NCBI GenBank assembly: GCA_965200355.1
Contig: OZ241351.1
Coordinates: forward strand, 3,534,001 to 3,598,000
Origin: Bin18 sp965200355
GTDB lineage: Bacteria; Desulfobacterota; Binatia; Bin18
Length of the DNA stretch: 64,000 bases
Reading direction: 5' to 3'
Of the stretch, positions 16,961-24,987 are shown piece after piece. The notes under the pieces are model-generated. The model worked only from the letters and a program-made list of their open reading frames with translations, did not search any database and was not told the origin of the DNA. Every line of letters starts with the position of its first letter. Position 1 is the first letter of the stretch. The translations under genes were made by a program, and so were the position numbers.

Positions 16961-16989
16961 AGTATACACATCGGCCTGGCCCTTGTCAA
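16961..16989 (-). promoter_or_regulatory. Strong sigma-70 promoter of the bacterioferritin-like gene
   Basis: On the minus strand TTGACA (16984-16989) and TATACT (16961-16966) are separated by exactly 17 bases. The predicted start of transcription is near 16954, within a TTAATC...GATTAA inverted repeat (about 16939-16956). Confidence 0.85.
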
Positions 16990-17018
16990 CCCTAAGTTAT
17001 TGATTTTATTGAATAATT

Positions 17019-17037
17019 GATTTTGATAATCATTTTC
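17019..17037. promoter_or_regulatory. Fur box in the divergent region
   Basis: GATTTTGATAATCATTTTC matches 16 of 19 positions of the consensus GATAATGATAATCATTATC. It lies about 30 bases upstream of the bacterioferritin-like promoter and 119 bases before the gene at 17156, so it could control either or both. Confidence 0.8.
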
Positions 17038-17053
17038 AACTACGCACCCAAAC

Positions 17054-17072
17054 GATTTTGAAATTCACTTTC
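17054..17072. promoter_or_regulatory. Second, weaker Fur-box-like site
   Basis: GATTTTGAAATTCACTTTC matches 13 of 19 positions of the Fur consensus and lies 16 bases after the first box, closer to the rightward gene at 17156. Confidence 0.5.
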
Positions 17073-17155
17073 AATATGACCCGCACTCCATAGTTTGGAT
17101 ACCAGGCCCATGACCAAGACAGTCGAACAGACAAATGTAAGGAAGGGAGAGACCT

Positions 17156-17419
17156 ATGAGAGACAATGAGAAAGGTGAGCAAGACCTACGGGAGCAGTTT
17201 GTGAAGGTCTTTACCAATGACGCCGGCATGACGGCGCGCGTTTGTCCGCAAGGGCATGTCTATCTTCAAGTTGGACACACCTGCATTTCGTTCCGGAAAG
17301 AACACTTTGTGGACTTGGCCCAGATCGTCCACGCGGCAGAGCACATATCTTGGAGACCAGTTCCCGCTGGACCTCGCACACACAACATTAGAGCGCTGCA
17401 ACAATCAATAATGCTGTAA
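17156..17419 (+). CDS. Small protein of unknown function, related to the one at 21782
   Basis: An 87-residue soluble-looking protein that I cannot assign to a named family. Its core, RVCPQGHVYLQVGHTCISF followed by KEHFVDLAQIVHAAEHI, parallels the core of the small protein at 21782 (SLCSEGCLHVMVGRAIVKM, then EEFFALQAVVAKAAKDL): Cys-x-x-Gly, a short beta hairpin with VG, then an amphipathic helix with F-x-x-L. The ATG follows AGGGAGAG. It is the first gene of the rightward stretch behind two Fur boxes. A metal- or protein-binding accessory role in iron uptake is suggested only by position. Confidence 0.7.
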   Translation: MRDNEKGEQDLREQFVKVFTNDAGMTARVCPQGHVYLQVGHTCISFRKEHFVDLAQIVHAAEHISWRPVPAGPRTHNIRALQQSIML

Positions 17420-17513
17420 CAAAACACCCAACAACCTGCCCTGAGCATACAGCGGCCCGCGGTCCCAACCCAGAGCCCAGCGCACTCGGGTATCCGTTTC
17501 ATCGGAGGGTAGA

Positions 17514-17798
17514 ATGTTCCGTGACCCGTTCATTGCTGACGCTTGGCAAATTCGTCACCAGGCCAACCTCGTCCCTTTCCAAGTTTTCCTCGCCGCGGCC
17601 ATATGGCTGGAAGAGCGCTATCAGCGTTCCCCATCGGCTCAGACCGCACGCAGCATTGCTTTTCACTATTTGCTGTTGGCCATGCGTCCGAACCTGGCAT
17701 CTGTGCGCATGGCTGAAGAGTATGCGGCCCGCGCCGCCCACTGGCGCGAACGGGCGGGAGAAGCGTTCACGCCTGAGCAGGCGCTCTTCTTCCAATAA
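17514..17798 (+). CDS. Small helical protein of unknown function
   Basis: A 94-residue protein with no family I recognise. It appears all-alpha: FQVFLAAAIWLEERYQ and ARSIAFHYLLLAM form two amphipathic segments, followed by a charged helix with AEEYAARAAHWRERAGE. No signal peptide or Cys is present. The ATG follows a GGAGGG ribosome site with good spacing. It lies 94 bases after the small gene at 17156 and before a strong stem-loop (17827-17864), so it may be the last gene of that short unit. Confidence 0.65.
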   Translation: MFRDPFIADAWQIRHQANLVPFQVFLAAAIWLEERYQRSPSAQTARSIAFHYLLLAMRPNLASVRMAEEYAARAAHWRERAGEAFTPEQALFFQ

Positions 17799-17826
17799 CA
17801 GTGGGGGAGTTCCCTCTCCTCCCCCC

Positions 17827-17864
17827 GGGGTCCCTAGGGAATCCCTCCTGAGCCTAGGGACCCC
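17827..17864 (+). repeat. Perfect 12-bp inverted repeat (stem-loop)
   Basis: GGGGTCCCTAGG (17827-17838) and CCTAGGGACCCC (17853-17864) are exact reverse complements with a 14-base loop. No T-run follows on either strand, so it is not a canonical Rho-independent terminator; an attenuator, processing or RNA-stability hairpin between 17798 and the imelysin start is likely. Confidence 0.85.
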
Positions 17865-18049
17865 ATCCTGCTCTTATCGAGCGGGAGCATGAACAGGGAC
17901 GGGCGAACAAGACAACGTGATGCAGAAAAAGGAGCGTGCAGCATGGCCGGACCGTAACATTTCACCACGAGGAAGGTATCGGGGAGCCCGCCAGTGCTGA
18001 CCGGGCCGGCGGACAACACAACAGCCTACACCAACAAGGAGTATACAAC

Positions 18050-19724
18050 ATGACCACATCTCAATCTTTCACCATATCGACTTGGAGATGGCTGCTCGGT
18101 CTGAGCGCCTTTTTTCTCGCCCTGCTTATCAGCGTACCGAGTTTTGCCCGGATTATCGTCACCCACGAAAATCCGGGCCCTGGAGACACGACCTCGGGTG
18201 TGAGCGCGATTTCGGGCTGGGCGTATTCAACTGAAGACGCGGACGTGACCATCAGACTGCGTGTGAACGGAGAAGTCCGCGAAGCAATCCCGTGCTGTGG
18301 TCCGCGTGAAGATGTCCAAGCTGCTCACGCGGACGCCCCACTGGAAACCGGCTATGGACTGTTGTTCAACTATGGACGGCTTCCGGCTGGGGTCCATACC
18401 ATCGGCGTAGAAGTCAGCGCCCAGGGTGAAGAAACCGTGGTCGTCGATCATGCCGTCACCGTCGTTGTCCCCGCTGACTCGGAGTTCCTCAGCTCGGTTG
18501 ACCTCAGCGGGGCTTCGGCCAGCATTGAGGGGGATAAAATTGTCGTAAGCGGCATTGCCGTTACAGATCAAGACAGCGGCATGACCGCAACCGTCAATAT
18601 CGACCTCAACTATCAGACCGGCCTGCAATCCTTTCAGATTTCGTCGGCACAAGAGCCTGGCGGCCCGACGGCCTCTTTTGATGCAAGCCAAATCCTGGCG
18701 GATGTCGCCGGTGCTATTTTCGCCACCTATGACGCGCTGGATATGGTGGCAAGGGAGTCCAATGCGACCCAGAGCCCGACAGCGGTGGATACCCTGAGTT
18801 CAGCGGTCGCTTCCTTGGTCGAGACCAGCGCGGCAAGCGAGGCCGATGCTACGGCCCTGTTGCCCGCCGTCCAACATGCCTGGCGGGAGGCGCGTGTCCC
18901 CTGGGAGCAGAGCGAGGCGTTTCTGTTTGGGCCGGTGGACACGGACGGACATGACCCCTTCCTGGACACCTGGCCGCTTAATGTGACTGACCTCGAAGCC
19001 ATCATCGCGTCCAGCGCTGATATTGCGACCGTCGAGCTTGCTGATGACGTTCAGGGCTTCCATGCCCTGGAATATCTACTGTTCCAGGATATGAACGGCA
19101 ATACCGACCCGGCTGCGATTGTGAACGCCCTCCACACCGACGAACGCCGGAGAGTCTATATGCGGCGGCTGGCTCAGGAGTTTGTCAGCCATACCGAGGC
19201 ACTCCGCAATAGTTGGGGCCCGGAGATGGGGAATTTCGTGGCGGAACTTGCCCTGGCCGGCCAGGGCAGTCTGACCTACGACAGCCAACAGGCAGCCATG
19301 CAAACTGGTCGAGAGCATGGTCGGGATTGCAGCAGAACTCGCTGGAGCAAAAATAGGCGACCCCTTAGCAGCAATGAGCAACGAGGAAGAAGAGTCGCGC
19401 TACAGCAACAACTCCAGGATCGACTTCCTTGACAATGTGCGCAGTATCAACAACGTCTAAGAAGGCCGTTTTGACCACAGCGACAGCACCTCGATGGGGG
19501 TGACGGATTTTGTCGCCGATCAAGCCCCGGCCCTTGACGCGGAGGTTCGGATGGCAATTCGTGACGCCAAGGCAGCGATCATCGCCATCCCAGAGCCTTT
19601 TGGACAGAGCATCTCTGCCCATCCCGCTGCTGTCCAAAGGGCCGTCGATGCAGCCACGTACTTGGAAACGATGCTGCAAAGAATCATTGACGAGGTTATC
19701 GCTCCGGCGAGTTTCGCCCACTAA
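18050..19724 (+). pseudogene. Imelysin-family (M75) iron-uptake protein with N-terminal ISGW domain, broken by a frameshift and a stop
   Basis: The ATG at 18050 follows AAGGAG and encodes a signal peptide (WLLGLSAFFLALLISVPSFA), an ISGW domain of about 130 residues (SGVSAISGWAYS, REAIPCCGPREDVQ, LLFNYGRLPAGVHTIGVEV) and an imelysin domain. The imelysin signatures are HAWREARVPWEQSEAFLFGP and the GFHALEYLLFQ motif (family GxHxxE). The frame breaks at a CAAAC run (19301-19305): deleting one A joins it to the second frame (LVESMVGIAAELAGAKIGDP). In that frame a TAA at 19458-19460 replaces the Tyr expected in the NNVYxG block; the remainder continues to 19724 with VTDFVADQAPALDAEV. Imelysins are periplasmic iron-transport-associated proteins. 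Two separate lesions favour a decaying gene, although sequence error remains possible. Confidence 0.85.
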
Positions 19725-19807
19725 CCGCACGAGTGCAGGGCCAATGAGCCGGAGTGGGTTGCACCCGCTCCGGCTGCCAGGCCAGAGCCTCACATTGGGA
19801 ACCGTTC

Positions 19808-21691
19808 ATGCAGAAACCTCGCTTTGTCACGTTCACCCTCATTTTGCTCACCCTGTGCGTATCCGCCTTTTTCCGGCCTCCCTCGGCGTGGGCGACTATT
19901 ACCGCGACCCTGGAAAACCCACCCAACGGGGAACACATGTCCGGCATTCGCCCTATCTCGGGCTGGGCCTATAGCGATACGGGTGCCCCGGTCAGTGTCC
20001 GGCTTCGCATTGACGGCGAACTCCGGGAAGCGATTCCGTGTTGCGGGGAACGCCACGACGTTCAACACCATTTTCCAGACGCGCCTTTGGCCACCTCTTT
20101 CAGTCTGTTGTTCAATTACGGTCGGCTGAGCGCCGGCGTGCATACTATTGGCATTGCAGTCCAGGCCGCGGGTGAGGCCGCGGTGGTTCTGGAGCACGCT
20201 GTGGCGGTCGTCAAACCAGGGGACGTGGCGTTTGTGGAGACAATGGATATGACGGACGCCACGGTCCGCATTGAGGACAACGAACTCCTGATAGCCGGCG
20301 TGCTTGTCCAGCATATCCCGACCGACCTGCGTCTCAAATATGCGACCAGACTCCAATCGCCGCTCCTGGTCGAAACCCAGCCCAGCGGAGCCACAGGCAG
20401 CCAGACAGCGGCCCTGGCCGGCGGAACCACCACGATCTTTAGTGCGGCCAGCCAGGCGTTTGAGCTGCCAGCGCCGAATCTCGACGGGCCACGGCTGGAC
20501 AAGCATCTGGCTGGGGATACTGCTTTTGGAGACAGCTTTGTCACCGCCCCGGCTCCGGTCTTTAGTGGGCTGGGACCCATCTTTAATAATAATGCCTGCG
20601 ACAGTTGCCATCCAAAAAATGGCCGCGGACGGCCGCCACGAGAAGGGGAGCGGCTGGCGTCCATGTTTCTTCGCGTCAGCCTACCCGGCGCAGACCCCTT
20701 GACGGGCGGCCCCTTGGCGGTCCCCGGTATGGGCACGCAGATCCAGCACCGAGCCAATTTTAGCGTGCTGCCCGAAGGCGATGTTGTCATAAGCGAAGAG
20801 TTCAGCCACGGCATGTTTGGTGATGGCGCGGCGTTTGAGTTGCGCCGTCTGCGCTTTCAAATCGAGAATCCTGCCCAACCGATTCCAGATACGGTTCTCA
20901 CCTCACCACGGGTGGCGCTGCCGGTCTTTGGCCGGGGTCTGCTTGAAGCGATTGATGAGGACACGCTGCTTGACTTTGCGGACGAGGATGATGCGGACGG
21001 CGATGGCATCTCAGGTCGGCCCAATCGGGTCTGGGACGTGGTGCGGCAGCAAACGGTGCTCGGGCGCTTTGGCTGGAAGGCGAATAATCCCAACCTCTTG
21101 CAGCAGACCTTTACCGCTTACAACCAGGACATGGGCGTGACCAACCCCTTCCTTCCCCAAGAAAGCGCGTTTGGTCAGCTCCAGGATGATGGCTTGGCGG
21201 ATGACCCTGAGATTGATCTGGAAACGGTTGATGTGGCGACGCTCTACGTCCAGACGCTCGCCGTGCCCGCCCGCCGCCATCTCGATGATCCGCAGGTACA
21301 GCACGGAGAAGCCCTCTTTCATGAGGCGCAGTGCGCGGGCTGCCATATTCCGACCATCCGGACCGGCGTCTTAGCCGGGGTGCCGGAAGTATCCAACCAG
21401 ACCATTCATCCCTACACCGACCTGCTTCTGCACGATATGGGAGACAGCCTGGCGGATGGCCGACCGGATTTTGTCGCAACGGGCCGGGAATGGCGGACAC
21501 CGCCGTTATGGGGCATCGGCCTGACCCGGCGCGCCCAAGGCCACACCTTTTTCCTGCACGACGGGCGGGCGCGCAATCTGACAGAGGCCATTCTGGGGCA
21601 CGGCGGCGAAGCCGAAGCTGCACGCGAGGCTTTCCGCCTGATGGCCGTGGACGAGCGCGCGGCATTACTCGCCTTTTTGGCCTCGCTATAG
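19808..21691 (+). CDS. Di-haem oxidoreductase (DUF1111/DHOR) with N-terminal ISGW domain
   Basis: A 627-residue exported protein. A signal peptide (LILLTLCVSAFFRPPSAWA) is followed by an ISGW domain (SGIRPISGWAYS, REAIPCCGERHDVQ, LLFNYGRLSAGVHTIGIAV) nearly identical in layout to that of the imelysin gene upstream. The catalytic half has two c-type haem sites, CDSCH (about residue 264) and CAGCH (about 513), in the DUF1111 framework (PLAVPGMGTQIQHRA, then LLLHDMGDSLADGRPDF and REWRTPPLWGIG). DUF1111 proteins are related to MauG/cytochrome c peroxidases and commonly neighbour imelysins in iron-uptake loci. The gene is intact. The ATG at 19808 begins the signal peptide; its ribosome site is weak. 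It lies 83 bases after the imelysin remnant. Confidence 0.92.
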   Translation: MQKPRFVTFTLILLTLCVSAFFRPPSAWATITATLENPPNGEHMSGIRPISGWAYSDTGAPVSVRLRIDGELREAIPCCGERHDVQHHFPDAPLATSFSLLFNYGRLSAGVHTIGIAVQAAGEAAVVLEHAVAVVKPGDVAFVETMDMTDATVRIEDNELLIAGVLVQHIPTDLRLKYATRLQSPLLVETQPSGATGSQTAALAGGTTTIFSAASQAFELPAPNLDGPRLDKHLAGDTAFGDSFVTAPAPVFSGLGPIFNNNACDSCHPKNGRGRPPREGERLASMFLRVSLPGADPLTGGPLAVPGMGTQIQHRANFSVLPEGDVVISEEFSHGMFGDGAAFELRRLRFQIENPAQPIPDTVLTSPRVALPVFGRGLLEAIDEDTLLDFADEDDADGDGISGRPNRVWDVVRQQTVLGRFGWKANNPNLLQQTFTAYNQDMGVTNPFLPQESAFGQLQDDGLADDPEIDLETVDVATLYVQTLAVPARRHLDDPQVQHGEALFHEAQCAGCHIPTIRTGVLAGVPEVSNQTIHPYTDLLLHDMGDSLADGRPDFVATGREWRTPPLWGIGLTRRAQGHTFFLHDGRARNLTEAILGHGGEAEAAREAFRLMAVDERAALLAFLASL

Positions 21692-21781
21692 AGGACACCA
21701 GGCAACGAACGAGGACGCCACAGACCTATGGAATACCAAACAGCCCCAGATAGCGAGCCCCAAGGAGAAAGGACAACGACT

Positions 21782-21985
21782 ATGTATGACACCCACCTCT
21801 GGCAAACGCCAGATAAACGCATTACGGTTTCTCTATGTTCCGAAGGCTGTCTCCACGTCATGGTGGGCCGAGCCATTGTTAAAATGACACCGGAAGAATT
21901 TTTTGCGCTGCAAGCCGTGGTGGCCAAGGCCGCCAAGGATTTACGGAATCCACCCGTCCCGCAGCAAGGCACAATAGGCCATTAA
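21782..21985 (+). CDS. Small protein of unknown function, paralogue-like of the one at 17156
   Basis: A 67-residue protein, MYDTHLWQTPDKRITVSL then CSEGCLHVMVGRAIVKM and EEFFALQAVVAKAAKDL. The Cys-x-x-Gly turn, VG-containing beta segment and following helix match the protein at 17156, so both probably share one fold. The ATG at 21782 follows AAGGAC; an in-frame ATG at 21728 would add 18 residues of low-complexity character. It closes the imelysin/DUF1111 stretch, 90 bases after the di-haem gene. No named family is recognised. Confidence 0.7.
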   Translation: MYDTHLWQTPDKRITVSLCSEGCLHVMVGRAIVKMTPEEFFALQAVVAKAAKDLRNPPVPQQGTIGH

Positions 21986-22056
21986 GCGCCCGGAGAATCA
22001 GGCCGAGCGCGCAGCCACGATTGCTGCGGGCGCGGGGCTCATAAGAAAGAGAGCTT

Positions 22057-22290
22057 CTACCGAAAGAATGGCCACTTCGGTGCCGGTACGGGGGCGTGCT
22101 CCTCGGCCTGAAAGCCGGCTTTGCTATGGCTGCCATCACAGTACGGTTTATTTTGAGACTGACCGCACCGACATAAATACAGCGGATCTTTTTGTCCCCG
22201 GTACTTCCCCCCTCTCCTGTCCATGAGGCTCGGTTCTCCGCGGACTTCATAAGGACCGTTCTTTAGGACGCGGATGGTCACTTTTGCCAT
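22057..22290 (-). CDS. CDGSH-type iron-sulfur protein
   Basis: A 77-residue protein with the CDGSH [2Fe-2S] motif: LCRCGQSQNKPYCDGSH, giving three Cys and one His ligand (CxC, C, H). The N-terminal VRVLKNGPYEVRGEPSLM-like segment is the usual beta-rich lead of microbial CDGSH proteins. The ATG at 22290 follows GAGG; a further in-frame ATG upstream (22338) is less likely. Only one CDGSH motif is present. It is placed divergently to FeoA across a Fur-box region, so iron control is plausible. Electron transfer or Fe-S exchange is the likely role. Confidence 0.9.
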   Translation of the reverse strand: MAKVTIRVLKNGPYEVRGEPSLMDRRGGKYRGQKDPLYLCRCGQSQNKPYCDGSHSKAGFQAEEHAPVPAPKWPFFR

Positions 22291-22431
22291 GCCCAGCCTC
22301 TTTCTCTTCAACATTTTCAGGCTCACGCTATCATTCATGAGAATACGCGCTAGGGCAGCCCTGCTCCGCCCAATTCCGTCAGAGAACGTAGGGGAGCCGA
22401 ATGATATTGCAGCAGGGCTTGTTTCTATAAT

Positions 22432-22452
22432 TGAAATTGATTATCAATTTCA
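22432..22452. promoter_or_regulatory. Fur box (perfect 10-1-10 palindrome) upstream of feoAB
   Basis: The arm TGAAATTGAT, a central T, and its exact reverse complement ATCAATTTCA form the site, which contains the core of the Fur consensus. It lies 47 bases before FeoA on one side and 141 bases from the CDGSH gene on the other. Confidence 0.85.
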
Positions 22453-22499
22453 TCCATCAAGAAGAACCGGGGTGACAAAAACGCCCCCGACGGTTGCTT

Positions 22500-22733
22500 A
22501 TGAAAACGCTGGCCGACCTCGGCCCCGCAGAGCAGGGCCGTATTCACTCTGTCACGGGAACAGACGGCATTTCCCAGCGGCTGGCTGAACTCGGCTTTAC
22601 CAGCGGTCAGGCCGTGCAGGTCGTCCGCTTTGCGCCGCTGGGTGATCCCATGCAGATACGCATCCGAGGCTTTTCCCTCGCGCTTCGACGACACGAGGCC
22701 AAGCGGGTCCGTCTCGCCGAACAAGAGACCTGA
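22500..22733 (+). CDS. feoA: FeoA, ferrous iron transport accessory protein
   Basis: A 77-residue SH3-like FeoA domain. Family markers are MKTLADLGPAEQGRI, RLAELGFTSGQAVQV, APLGDPMQIRIRG and SLALRRHEAKRV, which cover the whole domain. An in-frame TTG two codons earlier exists, but the ATG at 22500 was chosen. It is followed by FeoB after 37 bases and is preceded by a Fur palindrome, so the two should be induced together under iron limitation. FeoA is thought to interact with FeoB in the cytoplasm and tune its GTPase or transport activity. Confidence 0.95.
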   Translation: MKTLADLGPAEQGRIHSVTGTDGISQRLAELGFTSGQAVQVVRFAPLGDPMQIRIRGFSLALRRHEAKRVRLAEQET

Positions 22734-22770
22734 GGAGGCGGCTGCCGCGTCGCTCCCGCGCCCTATCGCT

Positions 22771-24984
22771 ATGGATATTGAAACACCAGCCGCTCCGTCG
22801 CCTCCCACCGTCGCCCCCGATGTCACTTCCTGTCGAGTTGCGGTCATCGGGAATCCCAATACGGGTAAGACCACCCTCTTTAACGCCCTCACCGGACTCA
22901 GCCAGCATACCGGCAATTATCCTGGGGTGACAGTCGAGAGCGCGCTCGGCGAATTTCGTCAGAATGGCGTCCGGTTTCTCGCGGTTGACCTGCCAGGAGT
23001 CTATTCGCTGGCACCCCGCGCCCCGGATGAGATGGTCGCCGTCTCCGTCCTGCTCGGCTCCGGCCAAGGAGCAGTCACGCCGGATGTTGTCCTGTGTGTG
23101 CTTGATGCGACGAATCTCGACCGCAATCTGTATATTGCGACCCAGATCATGGAGGTCGGGCTTCCCTGCGTCATCGCCCTGACCATGCTCGATCTGGCGG
23201 AAAAGCAGGGTATACACATCGATATTGCCGCCCTTGAGAAACGCCTCGGAGTCCGCGTTGTCCCGGTACAGGCCCCACAACGGCGGGGGATCAATCAACT
23301 CCGCCAGACCTTGTGCGAGACGCTGCACGCCTCCCTCTCCCCACCCCGGCCCATTGTGTGGCCCGCAGCATTCACCCAGGAAGTGCGGATGCTGGCCCAG
23401 CAGCTGACCCAGGCCCACCCGACTGCCGGCTTTCCCCAATTTCTCGTTGAGCGGCTGCTGATCGACGCGGGTGGCATCGTTGAGCAGGACCTGACCCGAC
23501 AATACGGGGAGCACGTACAAGACTCTGTAAACGCGGCCCGCCAGCGTTTAGCCGCTGACGCGATTCAGCTGCCGCGGATGGAGGTAGAGCACCGCTATGC
23601 GTGGATCGCCCAAGTCGTGGCGAAGGTGCGTCGGGCGTCATCCAGCCTGAGCCACGACCGGACCGACTGGTCTGAGATGATCGACGCCCTGGTCACCCAC
23701 AAAGTCTGGGGGCTGGTGATTTTTCTGACCATTATGGGCGTGACCTTTCAATCCATTTTTTCCTGGGCCCTGCCGCTCATGGACAGCATAGACACCATCT
23801 TTTCGACCCTGGGCTCCTGGGTCGGCAGCACCCTGCCCGAGGGCCCGTTCCAAAGCCTGATCGTCGATGGCGTGATCGGCGGGGTGGGCGCGGTGGTCGT
23901 GTTTGTCCCGCAAATTGTGATTTTGTTCGCTTTGATCGCCATCCTTGAAGATTCCGGCTATATGGCGCGCGCGGCCTTTCTCATGGATCGGGTGATGGCC
24001 GGTTTTGGACTCTCGGGACGGAGTTTTATTCCGCTGCTCTCCTCTTTTGCCTGCGCGATTCCGGGCATTATGGCCGCCCGCACAATTGACAATCAGCGAG
24101 ACCGGATTGCGACCATTCTTATTGCGCCCCTGATGAGCTGTAGCGCGCGGCTGCCCGTCTATGTCCTGTTGATTGCGGCTTTTATCCCATCCCAGACCGT
24201 CTGGGGCATCTTTGGCTTGCAGGGACTGACGCTCTTTTGCATGTATGGTCTCGGCCTGCTCGTTGCTCCTCCCATTGCCTGGCTGCTCAAGCGGACGCTG
24301 CTGAGTGGTGAGGCCGTGCCTTTTCTCATGGAACTGCCGCCTTTTAAGCTGCCGGCCTGGCGGGTCATCCTGTTTCGGATGTACGACCGCAGCCTCGCCT
24401 TTCTCAAACGCGCCGGCAGTATCATCCTCGCCACCACGATTCTGGTCTGGGCGCTCTCCTATTACCCGAATCAAGCCCTCGTCCCAGAGGAGTTTGAGAC
24501 CCGCCAGGCCACGGCCACGGAAGCCGAGTTGGCGCTGCTTGAGCGTGAGCTGGCTGGGGTGCGCTTACGCGAAAGTTATCTCGGACAGGCCGGCCGGGCG
24601 ATTGAGCCGTTTGTGCAGCCCTTGGGCTGGGACTGGAAAATCGGCATGGCCACGCTGGCGAGTTTTCCAGCCCGTGAGGTCATTATTGCCGCCCTCGGGA
24701 CGATCTATAATCTGGGTGCCGGCCAAGATGCAGAGAGCGTCGAACTGCGCCAGGCCATGCGGGCGGAGCGCTGGTCGGACGGCCGACCAGTGTACACCCC
24801 GGTGGTGGCGGTTTCGATCATGGTCTTTTTTGCGCTGTGCTGTCAGTGCGGAGCCACCCTGGCGACCATCAAACGGGAAACCAATTCCTGGGGCTATCCG
24901 CTCTTCACTTTTGTCTATATGACGAGCCTGGCCTATCTTGGCGCGCTGGCGGTGTATCAAATCGGCAGCCGATTGATTGGGTAA
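22771..24984 (+). CDS. feoB: FeoB, ferrous iron transporter
   Basis: A 737-residue membrane GTPase for Fe(II) uptake. The G domain shows G1 GNPNTGKTTLF (about residue 28), the NYPGVTVE switch I Thr, G3 VDLPGVYSL, and the TMLD/DATNLDRN region. A helical GDI-like spacer follows, then the membrane core with two Gate-type segments: FVPQIVILFALIAILEDSGY with FSLSGRSFIPLLSSFACAIPG-like sequence, and RAGSIILATTILVWALSYYP. The late FALCCQCGATLATIKRET block carries the conserved Cys. The open frame begins earlier (22630) inside feoA, but the ATG at 22771 was chosen because family similarity begins just after it. It is followed four bases later by a small Cys-rich membrane protein gene. Confidence 0.95.
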   Translation: MDIETPAAPSPPTVAPDVTSCRVAVIGNPNTGKTTLFNALTGLSQHTGNYPGVTVESALGEFRQNGVRFLAVDLPGVYSLAPRAPDEMVAVSVLLGSGQGAVTPDVVLCVLDATNLDRNLYIATQIMEVGLPCVIALTMLDLAEKQGIHIDIAALEKRLGVRVVPVQAPQRRGINQLRQTLCETLHASLSPPRPIVWPAAFTQEVRMLAQQLTQAHPTAGFPQFLVERLLIDAGGIVEQDLTRQYGEHVQDSVNAARQRLAADAIQLPRMEVEHRYAWIAQVVAKVRRASSSLSHDRTDWSEMIDALVTHKVWGLVIFLTIMGVTFQSIFSWALPLMDSIDTIFSTLGSWVGSTLPEGPFQSLIVDGVIGGVGAVVVFVPQIVILFALIAILEDSGYMARAAFLMDRVMAGFGLSGRSFIPLLSSFACAIPGIMAARTIDNQRDRIATILIAPLMSCSARLPVYVLLIAAFIPSQTVWGIFGLQGLTLFCMYGLGLLVAPPIAWLLKRTLLSGEAVPFLMELPPFKLPAWRVILFRMYDRSLAFLKRAGSIILATTILVWALSYYPNQALVPEEFETRQATATEAELALLERELAGVRLRESYLGQAGRAIEPFVQPLGWDWKIGMATLASFPAREVIIAALGTIYNLGAGQDAESVELRQAMRAERWSDGRPVYTPVVAVSIMVFFALCCQCGATLATIKRETNSWGYPLFTFVYMTSLAYLGALAVYQIGSRLIG

Positions 24985-24987
24985 ACC

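Noticed and set aside
19458..19460. Stop codon in the imelysin frame considered as a recoded codon like the two TGA sites
   Set aside because: It is TAA, not TGA, it stands at a Tyr position, and a separate frameshift precedes it; decay is the better view.
23638..24474. A 278-codon minus-strand open frame opposite feoB
   Set aside because: Highly charged, low-complexity translation with no family; feoB in the other strand explains the open frame.
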